The translations under genes were made by a program, and so were the position numbers. A stretch of 64,000 bases of DNA from Hathewaya histolytica (lineage in GTDB: Bacteria > Bacillota > Clostridia > Clostridiales > Clostridiaceae), in assembly GCF_901482605.1 (NCBI RefSeq), contig NZ_LR590481.1, positions 1,860,001 through 1,924,000 of the forward strand, written 5' to 3'. Position 1 is the stretch's first letter; every line of letters begins with the position of its first letter. This document shows, one piece after another, positions 26,287 through 35,187 of this stretch. The notes beneath the pieces were generated by a model, which was not told the DNA's origin, did no database searches, and saw only the letters and a program-made list of their open reading frames with translations.

Positions 26287-28374
26287 ATGATTAACAAGAA
26301 AAACATCAGACTTCTTGCAGCACTATCTTCTACTGTATTCTTAACATTAAATTCTTCAATAAGTGTACAAGCTTATAATTCAAATTTTCAAAATAGTCAG
26401 TCACTTATTCAAAGTTTAGGCAAAGAATCTGTAGAAAACCCTTCTTTAAAGAATTCTGAAAACCAAGGTAAAGACGGGTTTATTTTATTAAAATCTATAA
26501 ACAATAATAAAGTCAACCTTAACATTTCACAAAACAACGAGACCTTAAAAATTACTGGTTCTCTTAATTCTAAGACAAATGAAAATATCTCCATAGCTAT
26601 TGAAGACAAAGATAAAAACATTGTGCATATTGATGAAATAGAAAGTGATAGTAATGGAAATATAGATACTGTATTTGATTTTAGTGATAATTTAGCTGGA
26701 GAATACACACTATCAATGAATTCCGAGTCTATAGAAGAATTAATGGTTGAAAAGTTTAATGTTAACTCTACTTCCCCACATGAAATTGCCCTTGAGGAAT
26801 TAGAAAATGCCATGAATAAGGATGTAGATTTCACTCAAAAAGTAAATACAGATAATCTATCTAATAAAATTAAAAACTTATCAAATTTAGGCCAATCTCA
26901 AAATGATCCTTTAAATACTAAAGTAAAAACCAATTTAGATCTAGCAAATAATATATTAAAAAATTCACTTAAAGCGCAAGAAAACTTAGATAATTTAGCT
27001 AAGATAGGAAATAACCTAAATGAAAATGATTTTAATAGCATAAAAGCATATGAAAATTTATATACATCTTTAGGTAAACTAAATATAAATGATATTACTA
27101 ATAATTCTTTTGAAAATAAAAAGCTTAATAATAAACAATTAAATTCTAAAAAGGTAAATACAGAAAAAGTATTTTTATTATCTCCTGGAAAAGATAAAAA
27201 CCATATAAAAATTACATATTTAGGTGAAGACATAACTAATCTAAATACTAAATTTAAGTCTTCCATAAAAGATGTAAATAGTTATGGTAAAGATATAAAG
27301 TTAGATCCTAATACTCTAGAAGTATCAATTGATAACGATAAACCAGAAAATGATAACAAAGAATATAACTTTACATTAAATATATCTGAAAACTTCTGGG
27401 GATTTGATCGTAATATAACTGTAAAAGTTACAGATGTTAAAGATGGCGATATATTAGAAGTTACTAATATTAAGACCCCATTTGTAAAATCAATAACTCC
27501 ATTAGAGCCTATATTCATAAAAAAAGGTACTAAACCTGAACTTCCAAAGAAAGTAACAGTATTATTAAGCAATGGAACTCAAAAAGAACTACCAGTAACT
27601 TGGACAAATTTTGATCATAATAAGGTAGATTCTCATAATTTAATTGGAACAGTAGATGGAACATCACTAAAAACTAGCTTAATAATAAACGTATATGAAA
27701 ATTCTCAAGACATAAAAATACTCCCATTAGAACCTATAAAGATTTTTGTAGGAGACAATCTAGTTTTACCTAAAAAAGTAAAGGTTAAATTACCTAATAA
27801 TAGCCTCGAAGACAAAAATGTAACTTGGAATAATATACCTGATGTAAATAAAAAAGGCGAATATACTTTACAAGGTTCTGTGGAAGGTACTTCTGAAAAG
27901 GCTAATTTAAAACTTTCTATAGTTAATCCTGAAATAAAATCTATAGAAAAATTAAATCCTATAACTTTAGATTATGGTGCTTCTTACACTCTTCCAAAAA
28001 CCGTAAAAGTAACTTTAGAAAATGGTAAAGTTATAGATGTACAAGTAGAATGGGATAAAGTAATAAATACAAAAGTTCCAGGCGTTATAACTGTAAATGG
28101 TAAGCTTAAAGACTTCAATAGAAATATTAGTTTATCTATAAATATAAAAGGAAAAACTGATACTAATAATAATGGTTCTTTAGATAATAAAGACAAATTT
28201 AATCCTAAAAATCCTAATGTAAACAATAATAAGGATAAGAATCTTAATATTAAGGGCCAAGTTTCCAATAATAAGCCTCTTCCAAAAACGGGCGAAGAAC
28301 TTCCAATTTCTAATTATTTATTTGGTTCAATGCTTGTAGGTATAGGTGCGTTCCTCAAAAGAAAAAGAAGATAG
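26287..28374 (+). CDS. LPXTG cell-wall-anchored surface protein with three Ig-like (Big_4) domains
   Basis: A 695-residue exported protein. Order: signal peptide (residues 1-30, ending SVQAY); an Asn/Ser/Lys-rich helical region to about 290; a beta-rich segment to about 395; then three repeats of roughly 72 residues, each with the pattern I-x-x-L-x-P-I, LPK-x-V-x-V-x-L-x-N-G and VTW or VEW, which is the Big_4 Ig-like fold; an Asn/Lys-rich wall spacer; and LPKTG (about 665-669), a hydrophobic span and the tail KRKRR. Sortase A-type anchoring to peptidoglycan is expected. No enzyme domain is visible, so a structural or adhesive role is likely. Monocistronic, with promoter and terminator. Confidence 0.88.
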   Translation: MINKKNIRLLAALSSTVFLTLNSSISVQAYNSNFQNSQSLIQSLGKESVENPSLKNSENQGKDGFILLKSINNNKVNLNISQNNETLKITGSLNSKTNENISIAIEDKDKNIVHIDEIESDSNGNIDTVFDFSDNLAGEYTLSMNSESIEELMVEKFNVNSTSPHEIALEELENAMNKDVDFTQKVNTDNLSNKIKNLSNLGQSQNDPLNTKVKTNLDLANNILKNSLKAQENLDNLAKIGNNLNENDFNSIKAYENLYTSLGKLNINDITNNSFENKKLNNKQLNSKKVNTEKVFLLSPGKDKNHIKITYLGEDITNLNTKFKSSIKDVNSYGKDIKLDPNTLEVSIDNDKPENDNKEYNFTLNISENFWGFDRNITVKVTDVKDGDILEVTNIKTPFVKSITPLEPIFIKKGTKPELPKKVTVLLSNGTQKELPVTWTNFDHNKVDSHNLIGTVDGTSLKTSLIINVYENSQDIKILPLEPIKIFVGDNLVLPKKVKVKLPNNSLEDKNVTWNNIPDVNKKGEYTLQGSVEGTSEKANLKLSIVNPEIKSIEKLNPITLDYGASYTLPKTVKVTLENGKVIDVQVEWDKVINTKVPGVITVNGKLKDFNRNISLSINIKGKTDTNNNGSLDNKDKFNPKNPNVNNNKDKNLNIKGQVSNNKPLPKTGEELPISNYLFGSMLVGIGAFLKRKRR

Positions 28375-28390
28375 TGTTATATAAAAAATA

Positions 28391-28418
28391 AGCTCCAGTA
28401 AAACTGGAGCTTTAAATT
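28391..28418 (+). terminator. Terminator of the LPXTG gene
   Basis: AGCTCCAGT-AAA-ACTGGAGCT perfect nine-pair stem, followed by TTAAATTTA, 17 bases after the stop. Confidence 0.82.
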
Positions 28419-28514
28419 TAAATTAGGGTTATTTATCTTTATATTATATAGGGGTTTATAGTAAAATTTAAATTTAGGGATATTTAAATTATCTATGGGT
28501 TGTTTATCTTATTA

Positions 28515-29036
28515 CTATAGTAAATCTTGTCCTTCTTCCCAGTCAATTGGGCATAATCCGCCTGTTTGAAGTGCTCTTAATACACGTAAAGTTTCATCAA
28601 CACTTCTTCCAACATTTAAGTCATGAACTACTGAATATTTAACATATCCTTCTGGATCTATTACAAATAATCCTCTTAAAGATATACCATCTTCTTCAAT
28701 TAGTGTACCAAAATTTCTAGCTGTTTCTTTTGTTATATCTGAAGCTATAGGGAAATTTATTTCTCCTAAGCCATTTTTAATCCAAGCTTGATGTGAGTAT
28801 TCACTATCGCAGCTTACTGCTAATAATTCAGCACCTGCTTTTTTGAATTCATCATATTTTTTGCTAAATCCTGTAATCTCTGTTGGACATACAAAAGTAA
28901 AGTCTAATGGATAAAAGAACATTACTAACCATTTACCCTTGTAATCTTCAAGTTTAACTTGAGTTAACTTTGTTCCATCTCCAGTTACAGCATTCATTCT
29001 AAATTCTGGAGCTAATTTACCAACTAATCTTTCCAT
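28515..29036 (-). CDS. Peroxiredoxin, AhpC/TSA 2-Cys type
   Basis: A 173-residue thiol peroxidase. The peroxidatic cysteine is Cys50 in FYPLDFTFVCPTEI and the resolving cysteine is Cys162 in GGLCPIDWEEG near the C-terminus, so it is a typical 2-Cys enzyme that reduces H2O2 and organic peroxides. The conserved Arg/Thr of the active site are present (PTE, GLFVIDPEG). No ahpF or thioredoxin reductase gene adjoins. Strong AGGAGG start. A perfect inverted repeat lies in its leader (29059-29080). Confidence 0.93.
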   Translation of the reverse strand: MERLVGKLAPEFRMNAVTGDGTKLTQVKLEDYKGKWLVMFFYPLDFTFVCPTEITGFSKKYDEFKKAGAELLAVSCDSEYSHQAWIKNGLGEINFPIASDITKETARNFGTLIEEDGISLRGLFVIDPEGYVKYSVVHDLNVGRSVDETLRVLRALQTGGLCPIDWEEGQDLL

Positions 29037-29058
29037 AAAGTATACCTCCTAATTTTTA

Positions 29059-29085
29059 TTACGTATATAAGTATACGTAATTATA
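29059..29085 (-). promoter_or_regulatory. Inverted repeat and -10 element of the peroxiredoxin promoter
   Basis: TTACGTATA-TAAG-TATACGTAA is a perfect nine-base inverted repeat (29059-29080). Reading leftward it begins at the end of TATAAT (29085-29080), the likely -10, so it would sit on the transcript start, a place where a repressor would block. No good -35 is visible. Confidence 0.5.
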
Positions 29086-29232
29086 ATAAAATTATGTTAA
29101 TTTTATTAAGTACTTGTTAAGTTTAAATATTAATTAATAATATTTATTTGTTGATTATATATTACCCTATTTTTATACCATTGTCAAGATTAATTGATAA
29201 GTTTTTTCATTTATTATAATTTTTAATAAATG

Positions 29233-29271
29233 AAAAAGACTTATTAGTAAATATAATATTACTAATAAGTC
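29233..29271 (-). terminator. Terminator of the cobalamin adenosyltransferase gene
   Basis: GACTTATTAGTAA and TTACTAATAAGTC form a perfect 13-pair stem; TTTTTC follows on the minus strand, 18 bases past the stop. Confidence 0.87.
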
Positions 29272-29288
29272 TAAAAGGTATATTTTAA

Positions 29289-29846
29289 TTAGTCTCTTAA
29301 TATCATAGGTTCATCCGGAACTCCTTGTAAGAAGTTCATATATCTAGCTAATGTATGGAAATAATCTGATAATCTATTTACGTATTGGTAATCAGCTGGA
29401 TACTCTGCATTAAGCTCTGCTAAAGCCTTAACAAAAGTACGTTCTGATCTTCTTGTAGTTGCTCTTATAACATGAGAATAAGTCCCCTCTTTACTTCCAC
29501 TATAGTAAATAAAGCTTTTTAGTGGAGGCATTTGATTTACCATCCTATCTATCTCTTCTTCAAGTACTTCTACATGAGAATCTAGTATATGATGTTTAGT
29601 AAATCTGGATGCAATATCTATACCTATTTTATATAGATTATATTGAATTTCTTTTAAAATTTCATCAGTATGCGCAACTTTAGGTGTAAAACCTAATTCT
29701 TTCAAAAGGCTTCTTAAATAGCCTACTCCAGAATTAATCTCATCTACCTGTCCTTGAAGTTCCATTGTTATGTCTGATTTAGGAACTCTTTCCCCCAAAA
29801 GATTAGATGTAGTACCTTTATCCCCAGTTTTTGTATAAATCTTCAT
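29289..29846 (-). CDS. Cob(I)alamin adenosyltransferase, PduO type
   Basis: A 185-residue ATP:corrinoid adenosyltransferase making adenosylcobalamin. The N-terminal YTKTGDKGTTSNLLGERVPKS is the ATP-binding loop of PduO/MMAB enzymes; later RATTRRSERTFVKAL supplies the conserved Arg/Glu site, and LNRLSDYFHTLARY-like YVNRLSDYFHTLARYMN completes it. It is not the CobA/BtuR or EutT type. Single gene with AGAGGTG ribosome site; no other cobalamin gene nearby, so it likely serves B12-dependent catabolic enzymes elsewhere. Confidence 0.93.
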   Translation of the reverse strand: MKIYTKTGDKGTTSNLLGERVPKSDITMELQGQVDEINSGVGYLRSLLKELGFTPKVAHTDEILKEIQYNLYKIGIDIASRFTKHHILDSHVEVLEEEIDRMVNQMPPLKSFIYYSGSKEGTYSHVIRATTRRSERTFVKALAELNAEYPADYQYVNRLSDYFHTLARYMNFLQGVPDEPMILRD

Positions 29847-29966
29847 ATAATCACCTCTATATGTTTTAGTATTACCTAATCCTACTTTATCTTTTGTACT
29901 TTTATTTTAATAATACTATGATAATAATCATATTTCAAGGTAATTTTTATTACCTAAGATTACTTA

Positions 29967-30746
29967 TTATTTGTCATACTGCATTTTTCTTTCTTTAAAA
30001 TATACATTTTTAAGTCCACAAATTTTAGCAATGTCTATAGCATAATCAAAATTCATACCTATGGCAGATTCTTTATGTGAATCTGAACCTAAGGTTACAT
30101 ATTTTCCACCTAGTTCCTTAAACCTTTTATAAATATCTAATAAACTTTCTCTAGTATTTTTTAAACCTAATCTTCTTGTATTTATCTCCATAGCTTTTTC
30201 TTTTTCTATAATTATTTTTAAGACTTCATCTATATGATCACTAAATTCTTCATAATAAATTTCTGGATCTTCATAGGGTGCATATCTACATATATAATCA
30301 ATGTGTCCTAAAGAATCTACAAAATCATAAGCTTTTAAACATTGAGCCATTGCTTCAAAATATTCTTCATAAGCTTTTTTCTTGCTTTTATTTTTATAAT
30401 GCTCTTCTCCAAAAATCTCAACTTCATTAACTACATGAATAGATCCTATAATAAAATCAAATGGAGCTTTACCCTCTTCCAGCTTATTTTCTTTAATACA
30501 ATCTAACCTCATACCCATCTCCATACCAAGAAGTAGATCTTCACCACGTTTATCACCATACTTTTTAAAGTACTCCAAAGAATCAAAAGTAAAATTTCCA
30601 TACTCTCCTTCTTTTACAGGATACTGATGATCCATATGTTCCGTTAATATTAGAGAAAGTCCTTTTTCCCTAGCACTTTTTATTGCAGATTCTAACATCA
30701 TATTAGAATCTGTAGACACTTCTGTGTGAATATGTGTATCAAACAT
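29967..30746 (-). CDS. PHP-domain phosphatase, histidinol-phosphatase (HisJ/HisK) type
   Basis: A 259-residue metal-dependent phosphoesterase. MFDTHIHTEVSTDSNM opens with the HxH metal motif; then LTEHMDHQYPV, GMEMGMR, FIGSIHVV, LGHIDYICRYAP and TLGSDSHKESAIG give the remaining His/Asp/Glu ligands in the order of the HisK-type histidinol phosphatases. Whether the substrate is histidinol phosphate is uncertain because no his genes are nearby. It is 16 bases downstream of the cardiolipin synthase gene and has its own GGGGGAG ribosome site, so the two form an operon. Confidence 0.85.
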   Translation of the reverse strand: MFDTHIHTEVSTDSNMMLESAIKSAREKGLSLILTEHMDHQYPVKEGEYGNFTFDSLEYFKKYGDKRGEDLLLGMEMGMRLDCIKENKLEEGKAPFDFIIGSIHVVNEVEIFGEEHYKNKSKKKAYEEYFEAMAQCLKAYDFVDSLGHIDYICRYAPYEDPEIYYEEFSDHIDEVLKIIIEKEKAMEINTRRLGLKNTRESLLDIYKRFKELGGKYVTLGSDSHKESAIGMNFDYAIDIAKICGLKNVYFKERKMQYDK

Positions 30747-30762
30747 AATTTCTCCCCCAGTA

Positions 30763-32193
30763 TTATAGTAAATTTGAAAATATCCTTGCTATAGCCTCTA
30801 AAACTTTTATAGCAAAAGATGTATCCTTAAAATATTTTTCACTTAACTTATTGCTATGTTTTAAATCTTCTAAGAAGTAATTCTCCAATTCAACTGTAAT
30901 TTCCTTGTCATAAATTACAGCATTAACTTCGTAATTTAGTTCAAAACTCCTAACGTCCATATTAGCCGTACCAACCGTAGCTAATTCTCCATCTACAGTT
31001 ATAATTTTAGAATGTATAAAAGATTTGTCATTATAAAAGTATACTTCAACTCCATATTCCATTAATTCTGAAAGATACGTCCTTGAAGCATAATAAACAT
31101 GAAAATGATCATATCTCCCAGGAAAAAGTATTTTTATATTTACCCCTTCAAGAGCTGCTATTTTAAGGGCCGTCATTATACTTTCTGTGGGAACAAAATA
31201 TGGTGTTGTTATATAAATTCGCTTTTTAGCTCTACTCATCATAGTAATTATAGCTTGCATTATGGCTGGATTTTCTGAATTGGGACCACTTTTAGCTATC
31301 TGCATAATTTTGCCCTCATGTCTAAAATCTTTAAAATAGTCTTCTATATATCCTTCATACTTAAATTCTTCTTTCATAACCTTTTTTATGTTACAAAAGT
31401 CATGTATAAAAATTGCCTGTAATGCCAGAACGCAATCACCCTTTATCATTAAATGAGTATCTCTCCAGAATCCTAATTTACCTTGCCCAAGGTATTCATC
31501 TCCTATATTTATCCCACCCAGAAATCCTATCTTACCATCAATTATAACAATTTTTCTATGATTTCTATAATTTATTTGAGTATTAATAAATCTTAAAAAG
31601 GGGGCTAAGAAATATGTATAAAAAACAATGTCAACGCCTACTTTTTTTAATTCCCTTACATATTTCCTCTTAAATTTTAAAGAACCTACTTTATCTAGTA
31701 TAACTCTTACTTGAACACCTTCCATTGCCTTCTGTTTTAGTATTTCAATTATTTCCTTACCTATATTATCACTTTTAAATATATAATATTCAATATGGAT
31801 ATGATGCTTTGCATTTTTTAATTCTCTTTTTAGTGCCTTAAATTTCTCTTCACCATTATTTAAAATATCTATTTCATTCTTGTAAAATATAGGTGAACTA
31901 CTATTATGCTTTAATAGATTCATTAGTTCCTCATGCTTATTATTCGTTATATCATTATCATAGGCCTTCCTTAATTGTTCTGAAAAGTCAAAGTTATCAT
32001 CTTTCAATTTATTCTTCTTCCAGTTTCTGCCCATAAATATATAGCATATAAGTCCTAATGGAGGAAAAGCTAGAAATATAACTAACCAAGCTATGGTCTT
32101 TTCTGGTCTCCGTCTTTCTAATATTATAATTATAAGTGCAATAATCGAATTAATAAGAAGAAGTTTATAAATTGTACTATTAAAATAGATCAT
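30763..32193 (-). CDS. cls: Cardiolipin synthase
   Basis: A 476-residue membrane phospholipase D-family enzyme that condenses two phosphatidylglycerols into cardiolipin. Two N-terminal membrane helices (about residues 5-50, with the ERRRPEKTIAWLVIF hallmark between them) precede two HKD catalytic motifs, NHRKIVIIDGKIGFLGG and HSKIITVDGELATVGTANMD. Length and order are standard. Followed by the PHP phosphatase gene in the same transcript. Confidence 0.95.
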   Translation of the reverse strand: MIYFNSTIYKLLLINSIIALIIIILERRRPEKTIAWLVIFLAFPPLGLICYIFMGRNWKKNKLKDDNFDFSEQLRKAYDNDITNNKHEELMNLLKHNSSSPIFYKNEIDILNNGEEKFKALKRELKNAKHHIHIEYYIFKSDNIGKEIIEILKQKAMEGVQVRVILDKVGSLKFKRKYVRELKKVGVDIVFYTYFLAPFLRFINTQINYRNHRKIVIIDGKIGFLGGINIGDEYLGQGKLGFWRDTHLMIKGDCVLALQAIFIHDFCNIKKVMKEEFKYEGYIEDYFKDFRHEGKIMQIAKSGPNSENPAIMQAIITMMSRAKKRIYITTPYFVPTESIMTALKIAALEGVNIKILFPGRYDHFHVYYASRTYLSELMEYGVEVYFYNDKSFIHSKIITVDGELATVGTANMDVRSFELNYEVNAVIYDKEITVELENYFLEDLKHSNKLSEKYFKDTSFAIKVLEAIARIFSNLL

Positions 32194-32324
32194 TTTTTAC
32201 TCCTATTTAAATTATATTATGTAGTCATTATTTTTTCCGTTATGTAATAATATTATTGTCTGTATTTAAAAACTTTATTAATTTAATTGATGCATTTATC
32301 CTCTTATTAATTAATTAAATAAAA

Positions 32325-32355
32325 AAATCACTAAAAGTCAAACTTTTAGTGATTT
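32325..32355. terminator. Terminator of the cold-shock gene
   Basis: AAATCACTAAAAGT-CAA-ACTTTTAGTGATTT, a perfect 14-pair stem flanked by T-runs on either strand; it closes the csp transcript about 48 bases past the stop. Confidence 0.88.
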
Positions 32356-32402
32356 TTTTAAAATTATAATCAAAACCTATATATCAATTTATATAAAAAA
32401 GA

Positions 32403-32603
32403 TTATAATTTAGAAACTTTAGCAGCTTGAGGTCCTCTTTCACCTTCAACTACTTCGAATTGAACGTTTTGACCCTCTTCTAAAGATTTAAATCCGTCTC
32501 CTTCAATAGCTGAGAAATGAACGAATACATCTTTTTCTCCTTCTACTGATATGAATCCGAATCCTTTTTCTGCATTAAACCATTTAACAATACCTGTTTT
32601 CAT
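32403..32603 (-). CDS. Cold-shock protein (CspA family)
   Basis: A 66-residue single-domain RNA chaperone that binds single-stranded RNA and DNA. RNP1 is KGFGFI (residues 13-18) and RNP2 VFVHF (26-30); [10 protein letters not shown] and the end [10 protein letters not shown] are typical. ATG with GGAGG upstream. It has a promoter with a perfect TTGACA, a roughly 50-base leader and its own terminator. Members of this family are not always cold-induced. Confidence 0.96.
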   Translation of the reverse strand: MKTGIVKWFNAEKGFGFISVEGEKDVFVHFSAIEGDGFKSLEEGQNVQFEVVEGERGPQAAKVSKL

Positions 32604-32659
32604 TTAAAAAATCCTCCAAAACATCAAAATACTCATAATGAATAATCATTATAAACATT

Positions 32660-32693
32660 AGATTATCATATTATCAAATCACTGTCAACAGTG
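32660..32693 (-). promoter_or_regulatory. Promoter of the cold-shock gene with a palindromic -35
   Basis: TTGACA (32688-32683), 17 bases, TAATCT (32665-32660), read leftward. The -35 is the centre of a perfect 14-base palindrome CACTGTTGACAGTG (32680-32693). Confidence 0.75.
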
Positions 32694-32800
32694 TTTCAGG
32701 CATAGTTTTCGAAATTTTTCGCCTTTTTTATTTTTCTTTAACATATGGAAATTAGCTTGCTATTTGGTTATAATAATATGAATAGAAAGGAGTTATTTTT

Positions 32801-33673
32801 ATGAAAAAAATCGGAATGAGAAACATAAAAACTTCTTTAGCAGTCTTTATATCTATAATGGTGCTTAAATTATTTAAAGTTAGCTTCCCATTCTATGCTT
32901 GTATTGCCGCCATAATAACTATGGAAAAAACTATATATAACTCATTTAAAGTTGGTAAAAACAGAATAATAGGAACTACCTTAGGTGCTATAGTAGGACT
33001 TTTATTTGTACTAATACTTCCTGGCAACACTTTTCTTGTGGCCATAGGAATATCCGTTACCATATATCTTTGTGATATTCTTGGATATAACAAATCCATT
33101 AGTATTGCTTGTATAGTGTTTATTGCTATATCTTCTAATTTAAAAGGTGGTAATCCGTTTGTATACAGTGGAAATAGACTTCTAGAAACCTTTGTAGGGA
33201 TTATAGTTGCTGTTATTGTAAATCTTATTATTTATCCTCCAAATTTAAAAAAACATATATATGATTCTAGTAATAGAATTCATAAAGATCTAATTCTGCT
33301 CTGTGGGGAAGATTTTTATAATAATAATGAAGAAAGACTACAAATACTTTATAAGCATATAAAAGGATTAGAAGAATCAATTTCCTCATATGAAGATGAA
33401 TATAGGACCTATGATAAAAATTTAAATCTTCAAAAATACGAAAAAGCTATAGACCTATTTTATAAGCTATATTCTCATTTAAACATTATTGAACATATAA
33501 AAAATAATTTTAAAATACCTAAAGAAACTTATGATAGTATAAAAGATTTAATTACTATACCATATAAAAATATAGAAAATGAAGAAGACAAAGAACTTCA
33601 AATAGTATTTAAATATCATATGAACCAAATCAGTAAAATACTCCACTCTTTGGATGAAATAAATATGTTATAA
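32801..33673 (+). CDS. FUSC / aromatic acid exporter (ArAE_1, DUF939) family membrane protein
   Basis: A 290-residue protein. The first 150 residues hold five or six hydrophobic segments with GMRNIKTSLAVFISI, YACIAAIITMEKTI, GRIIGTTLGAIVG-like NRIIGTTLGAIVGLLF and GNRLLETFVGIIVAVIVN, the signature of the ArAE_1/FUSC half-exporters. The C-terminal 130 residues are soluble and helical (charged, coiled-coil-like). These proteins are proposed to export aromatic acids but few have been tested. Ribosome site AAAGGAG. The flavin reductase gene follows after 26 bases and may be co-transcribed. Confidence 0.82.
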   Translation: MKKIGMRNIKTSLAVFISIMVLKLFKVSFPFYACIAAIITMEKTIYNSFKVGKNRIIGTTLGAIVGLLFVLILPGNTFLVAIGISVTIYLCDILGYNKSISIACIVFIAISSNLKGGNPFVYSGNRLLETFVGIIVAVIVNLIIYPPNLKKHIYDSSNRIHKDLILLCGEDFYNNNEERLQILYKHIKGLEESISSYEDEYRTYDKNLNLQKYEKAIDLFYKLYSHLNIIEHIKNNFKIPKETYDSIKDLITIPYKNIENEEDKELQIVFKYHMNQISKILHSLDEINML

Positions 33674-33699
33674 CATAAAACAGAAAGGATGTTTAAAAC

Positions 33700-34272
33700 T
33701 TGACAAAAGATTTTTTTAAAGGAAGTACTATGCTAAATCCTCTACCCGTTGCTTTGATTACATCAAAATATAAAAAAGATGTCAATGTTTTTACTGCGGC
33801 TTGGATTGGTACTGTGTGCACGAAACCTCCAATGCTTTCAGTTTCTATAAGACCTGAAAGACTATCATATGACTACATTAAAAACACAAAAGAATTTGTT
33901 GTAAATTTGCCAAATCAGAACTTAGCCAAAATTGTAGATTTTTGTGGAGTTCGCTCTGGAAGAGATGTAGATAAAATTAAAAAATTTAATCTACACTTAA
34001 TGGAAAGTAAAAATATATCTGTACCATACATAGAAGAATGTCCTATAAATATAGAATGTTCTCTTCATGAAATAGTCCCATTAGGTTCCCATCATATGTT
34101 TATAGCTAACATAGTTGGAGTCCATGTTGATAATAGTTTAAAAGATTTAAAAGGCAAAATTCACTATGAAAATGCAAGATTACTCTCATATTGTCATGGT
34201 GAATATTATACTCTTCCTAAAAAGTCAGAAGGAAAATTTGGTTACTCCGTTCAAAAGAAAAAAAGAAAATAA
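33700..34272 (+). CDS. Flavin reductase-like (FMN-binding) protein
   Basis: A 190-residue protein of the flavin reductase domain family: STMLNPLPVALITSKYKKDVNVFTAAWIG at the start, KPPMLSVSIRPERLSYDYI, EFVVNLPNQNLAKIVDFCG and LGSHHMFIANIVGV. These fit the FMN-binding split-barrel fold found in NAD(P)H:flavin oxidoreductases and in uncharacterised redox proteins of anaerobes. The start is TTG, with AAGGATG ten bases before; an internal ATG nine codons on lacks a site. It is 26 bases after the exporter gene. Confidence 0.85.
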   Translation: MTKDFFKGSTMLNPLPVALITSKYKKDVNVFTAAWIGTVCTKPPMLSVSIRPERLSYDYIKNTKEFVVNLPNQNLAKIVDFCGVRSGRDVDKIKKFNLHLMESKNISVPYIEECPINIECSLHEIVPLGSHHMFIANIVGVHVDNSLKDLKGKIHYENARLLSYCHGEYYTLPKKSEGKFGYSVQKKKRK

Positions 34273-34278
34273 AAAAAC

Positions 34279-34320
34279 TTGCTTGAAAATCATAAAAAGT
34301 TTTCAAGCAAATTTTACTTT
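34279..34320 (+). terminator. Terminator of the flavin reductase gene
   Basis: TTGCTTGAAAA and TTTTCAAGCAA form an 11-pair stem followed by ATTTTACTTT; cysE ends just beyond on the opposite strand. Confidence 0.83.
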
Positions 34321-34335
34321 CCTAATAATTTTGTT

Positions 34336-34851
34336 TTATTTGTTCAAAATTATTCTCGCTGGTATACCTACAGCTGTAGCCTCTTCTGGGACATCTTTTA
34401 ACACTACGGCATTAGCCCCTACTTTTACTCCTCTTCCTATTCTTATAGGTCCTAGAATCTTAGCACCACTTCCCACTATAACATTATCACTTATAGTTGG
34501 ATGCCTCTTTCCTTTATCTTTTCCTGTGCCTCCCAAAGTGACTCCTTGGTATATAGTAACGTTATCTCCTATTTCTGTTGTTTCTCCTATAACCACACCC
34601 ATTCCATGGTCTATAAAAAAACCTTTTCCTATGGTAGCACCTGGATGAATTTCTATACCTGTTAGAAGTCTTCCAAGTTGAGACAATATTCTTGCCAAGA
34701 AAAATATATTTTTATTGTAAAGAAAATGTGCAATTCTGTATATTATCATAGCATGAACTGAAGGATATAATAAAAACACTTCTAGTTTATTTCTTGCTGC
34801 AGGATCTTTTCTTAATATATTATCTAAATCGTACATCAAGTTTTTAAACAC
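34336..34851 (-). CDS. cysE: Serine O-acetyltransferase
   Basis: A 171-residue enzyme making O-acetylserine from serine and acetyl-CoA, the entry to cysteine synthesis. [19 protein letters not shown] and YRIAHFLYN form the helical N-domain; the C-terminal left-handed hexapeptide beta-helix has [30 protein letters not shown] and [20 protein letters not shown]. Active-site His (DHGMG) and Asp are present. The N-domain is short, as in the Clostridium/Staphylococcus form. I start at GTG 34851 (AAAGGGG at eight bases, giving [11 protein letters not shown]); GTG 34860 overlaps that site. Controlled by the T-box leader upstream. Confidence 0.94.
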   Translation of the reverse strand: MFKNLMYDLDNILRKDPAARNKLEVFLLYPSVHAMIIYRIAHFLYNKNIFFLARILSQLGRLLTGIEIHPGATIGKGFFIDHGMGVVIGETTEIGDNVTIYQGVTLGGTGKDKGKRHPTISDNVIVGSGAKILGPIRIGRGVKVGANAVVLKDVPEEATAVGIPARIILNK

Positions 34852-34891
34852 CCTTGTCACCCCTTTTTCTACTAATCCGTTTAATAAATAT

Positions 34892-34919
34892 AAAAAACTT
34901 CATCTCCTTAGAGATGAAG
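34892..34919 (-). terminator. T-box terminator before cysE
   Basis: CTTCATCTC-TAAG-GAGATGAAG with six T residues following on the minus strand. Its left arm is shared with the antiterminator at 34910-34940, so it forms only when the tRNA is charged. Confidence 0.88.
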
Positions 34920-35130
34920 CTTAACTTCATTATCCACCCTAATTAAAATTAAAGTAATTTAAAACACATATTATGCTCTAGTATAATAACGGATACCGCC
35001 GATGTAGCCTACTTTATATTCGGTACATAACTCCAAAGGGCACTTCAAATAAAGCTATCTTTAAAAATCCTTTCAGCTATTAGATTTTCTCTCTGTAAAG
35101 CATCTTTATTCTACTTTCCTTCTTCATAGT
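34898..35130 (-). ncRNA. T-box leader (tRNA-Cys type) of cysE
   Basis: The minus-strand leader has the landmarks of a T-box riboswitch: the AGAGAG bulge segment (about 35094), GCTGAAAG, the specifier-loop stretch GAAGTGCCCTTTGGAG (35047-35032), AGTAGG (35013-35008), CCGTTAT (34992-34986) and the T-box AGGGTGGATAATG (34940-34928). The antiterminator is AGGG/CTCT, a bulge starting TGGA, and ATGAAG/CTTCAT. TGGA would pair with a tRNA ending UCCA, so the discriminator base is U, as in tRNA-Cys. A TGC codon (35042-35040) lies in the specifier loop, one base off the alignment I would expect. Uncharged tRNA should turn cysE on. Confidence 0.85.
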
Positions 35131-35187
35131 TTTTAAATATATCTTTTCATGATATATAATATTATAATTTATTATGTTTGTCTACAA

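Noticed and set aside
29939-29955. GGTAATTTTTATTACC hairpin as terminator of the PHP phosphatase gene
   Set aside because: The stem is short and lacks a T-run on the minus strand.
34166-34648. 160-codon ORF across the flavin reductase end and cysE
   Set aside because: It overlaps a terminator and is antisense to cysE; proline/threonine-rich shadow translation.
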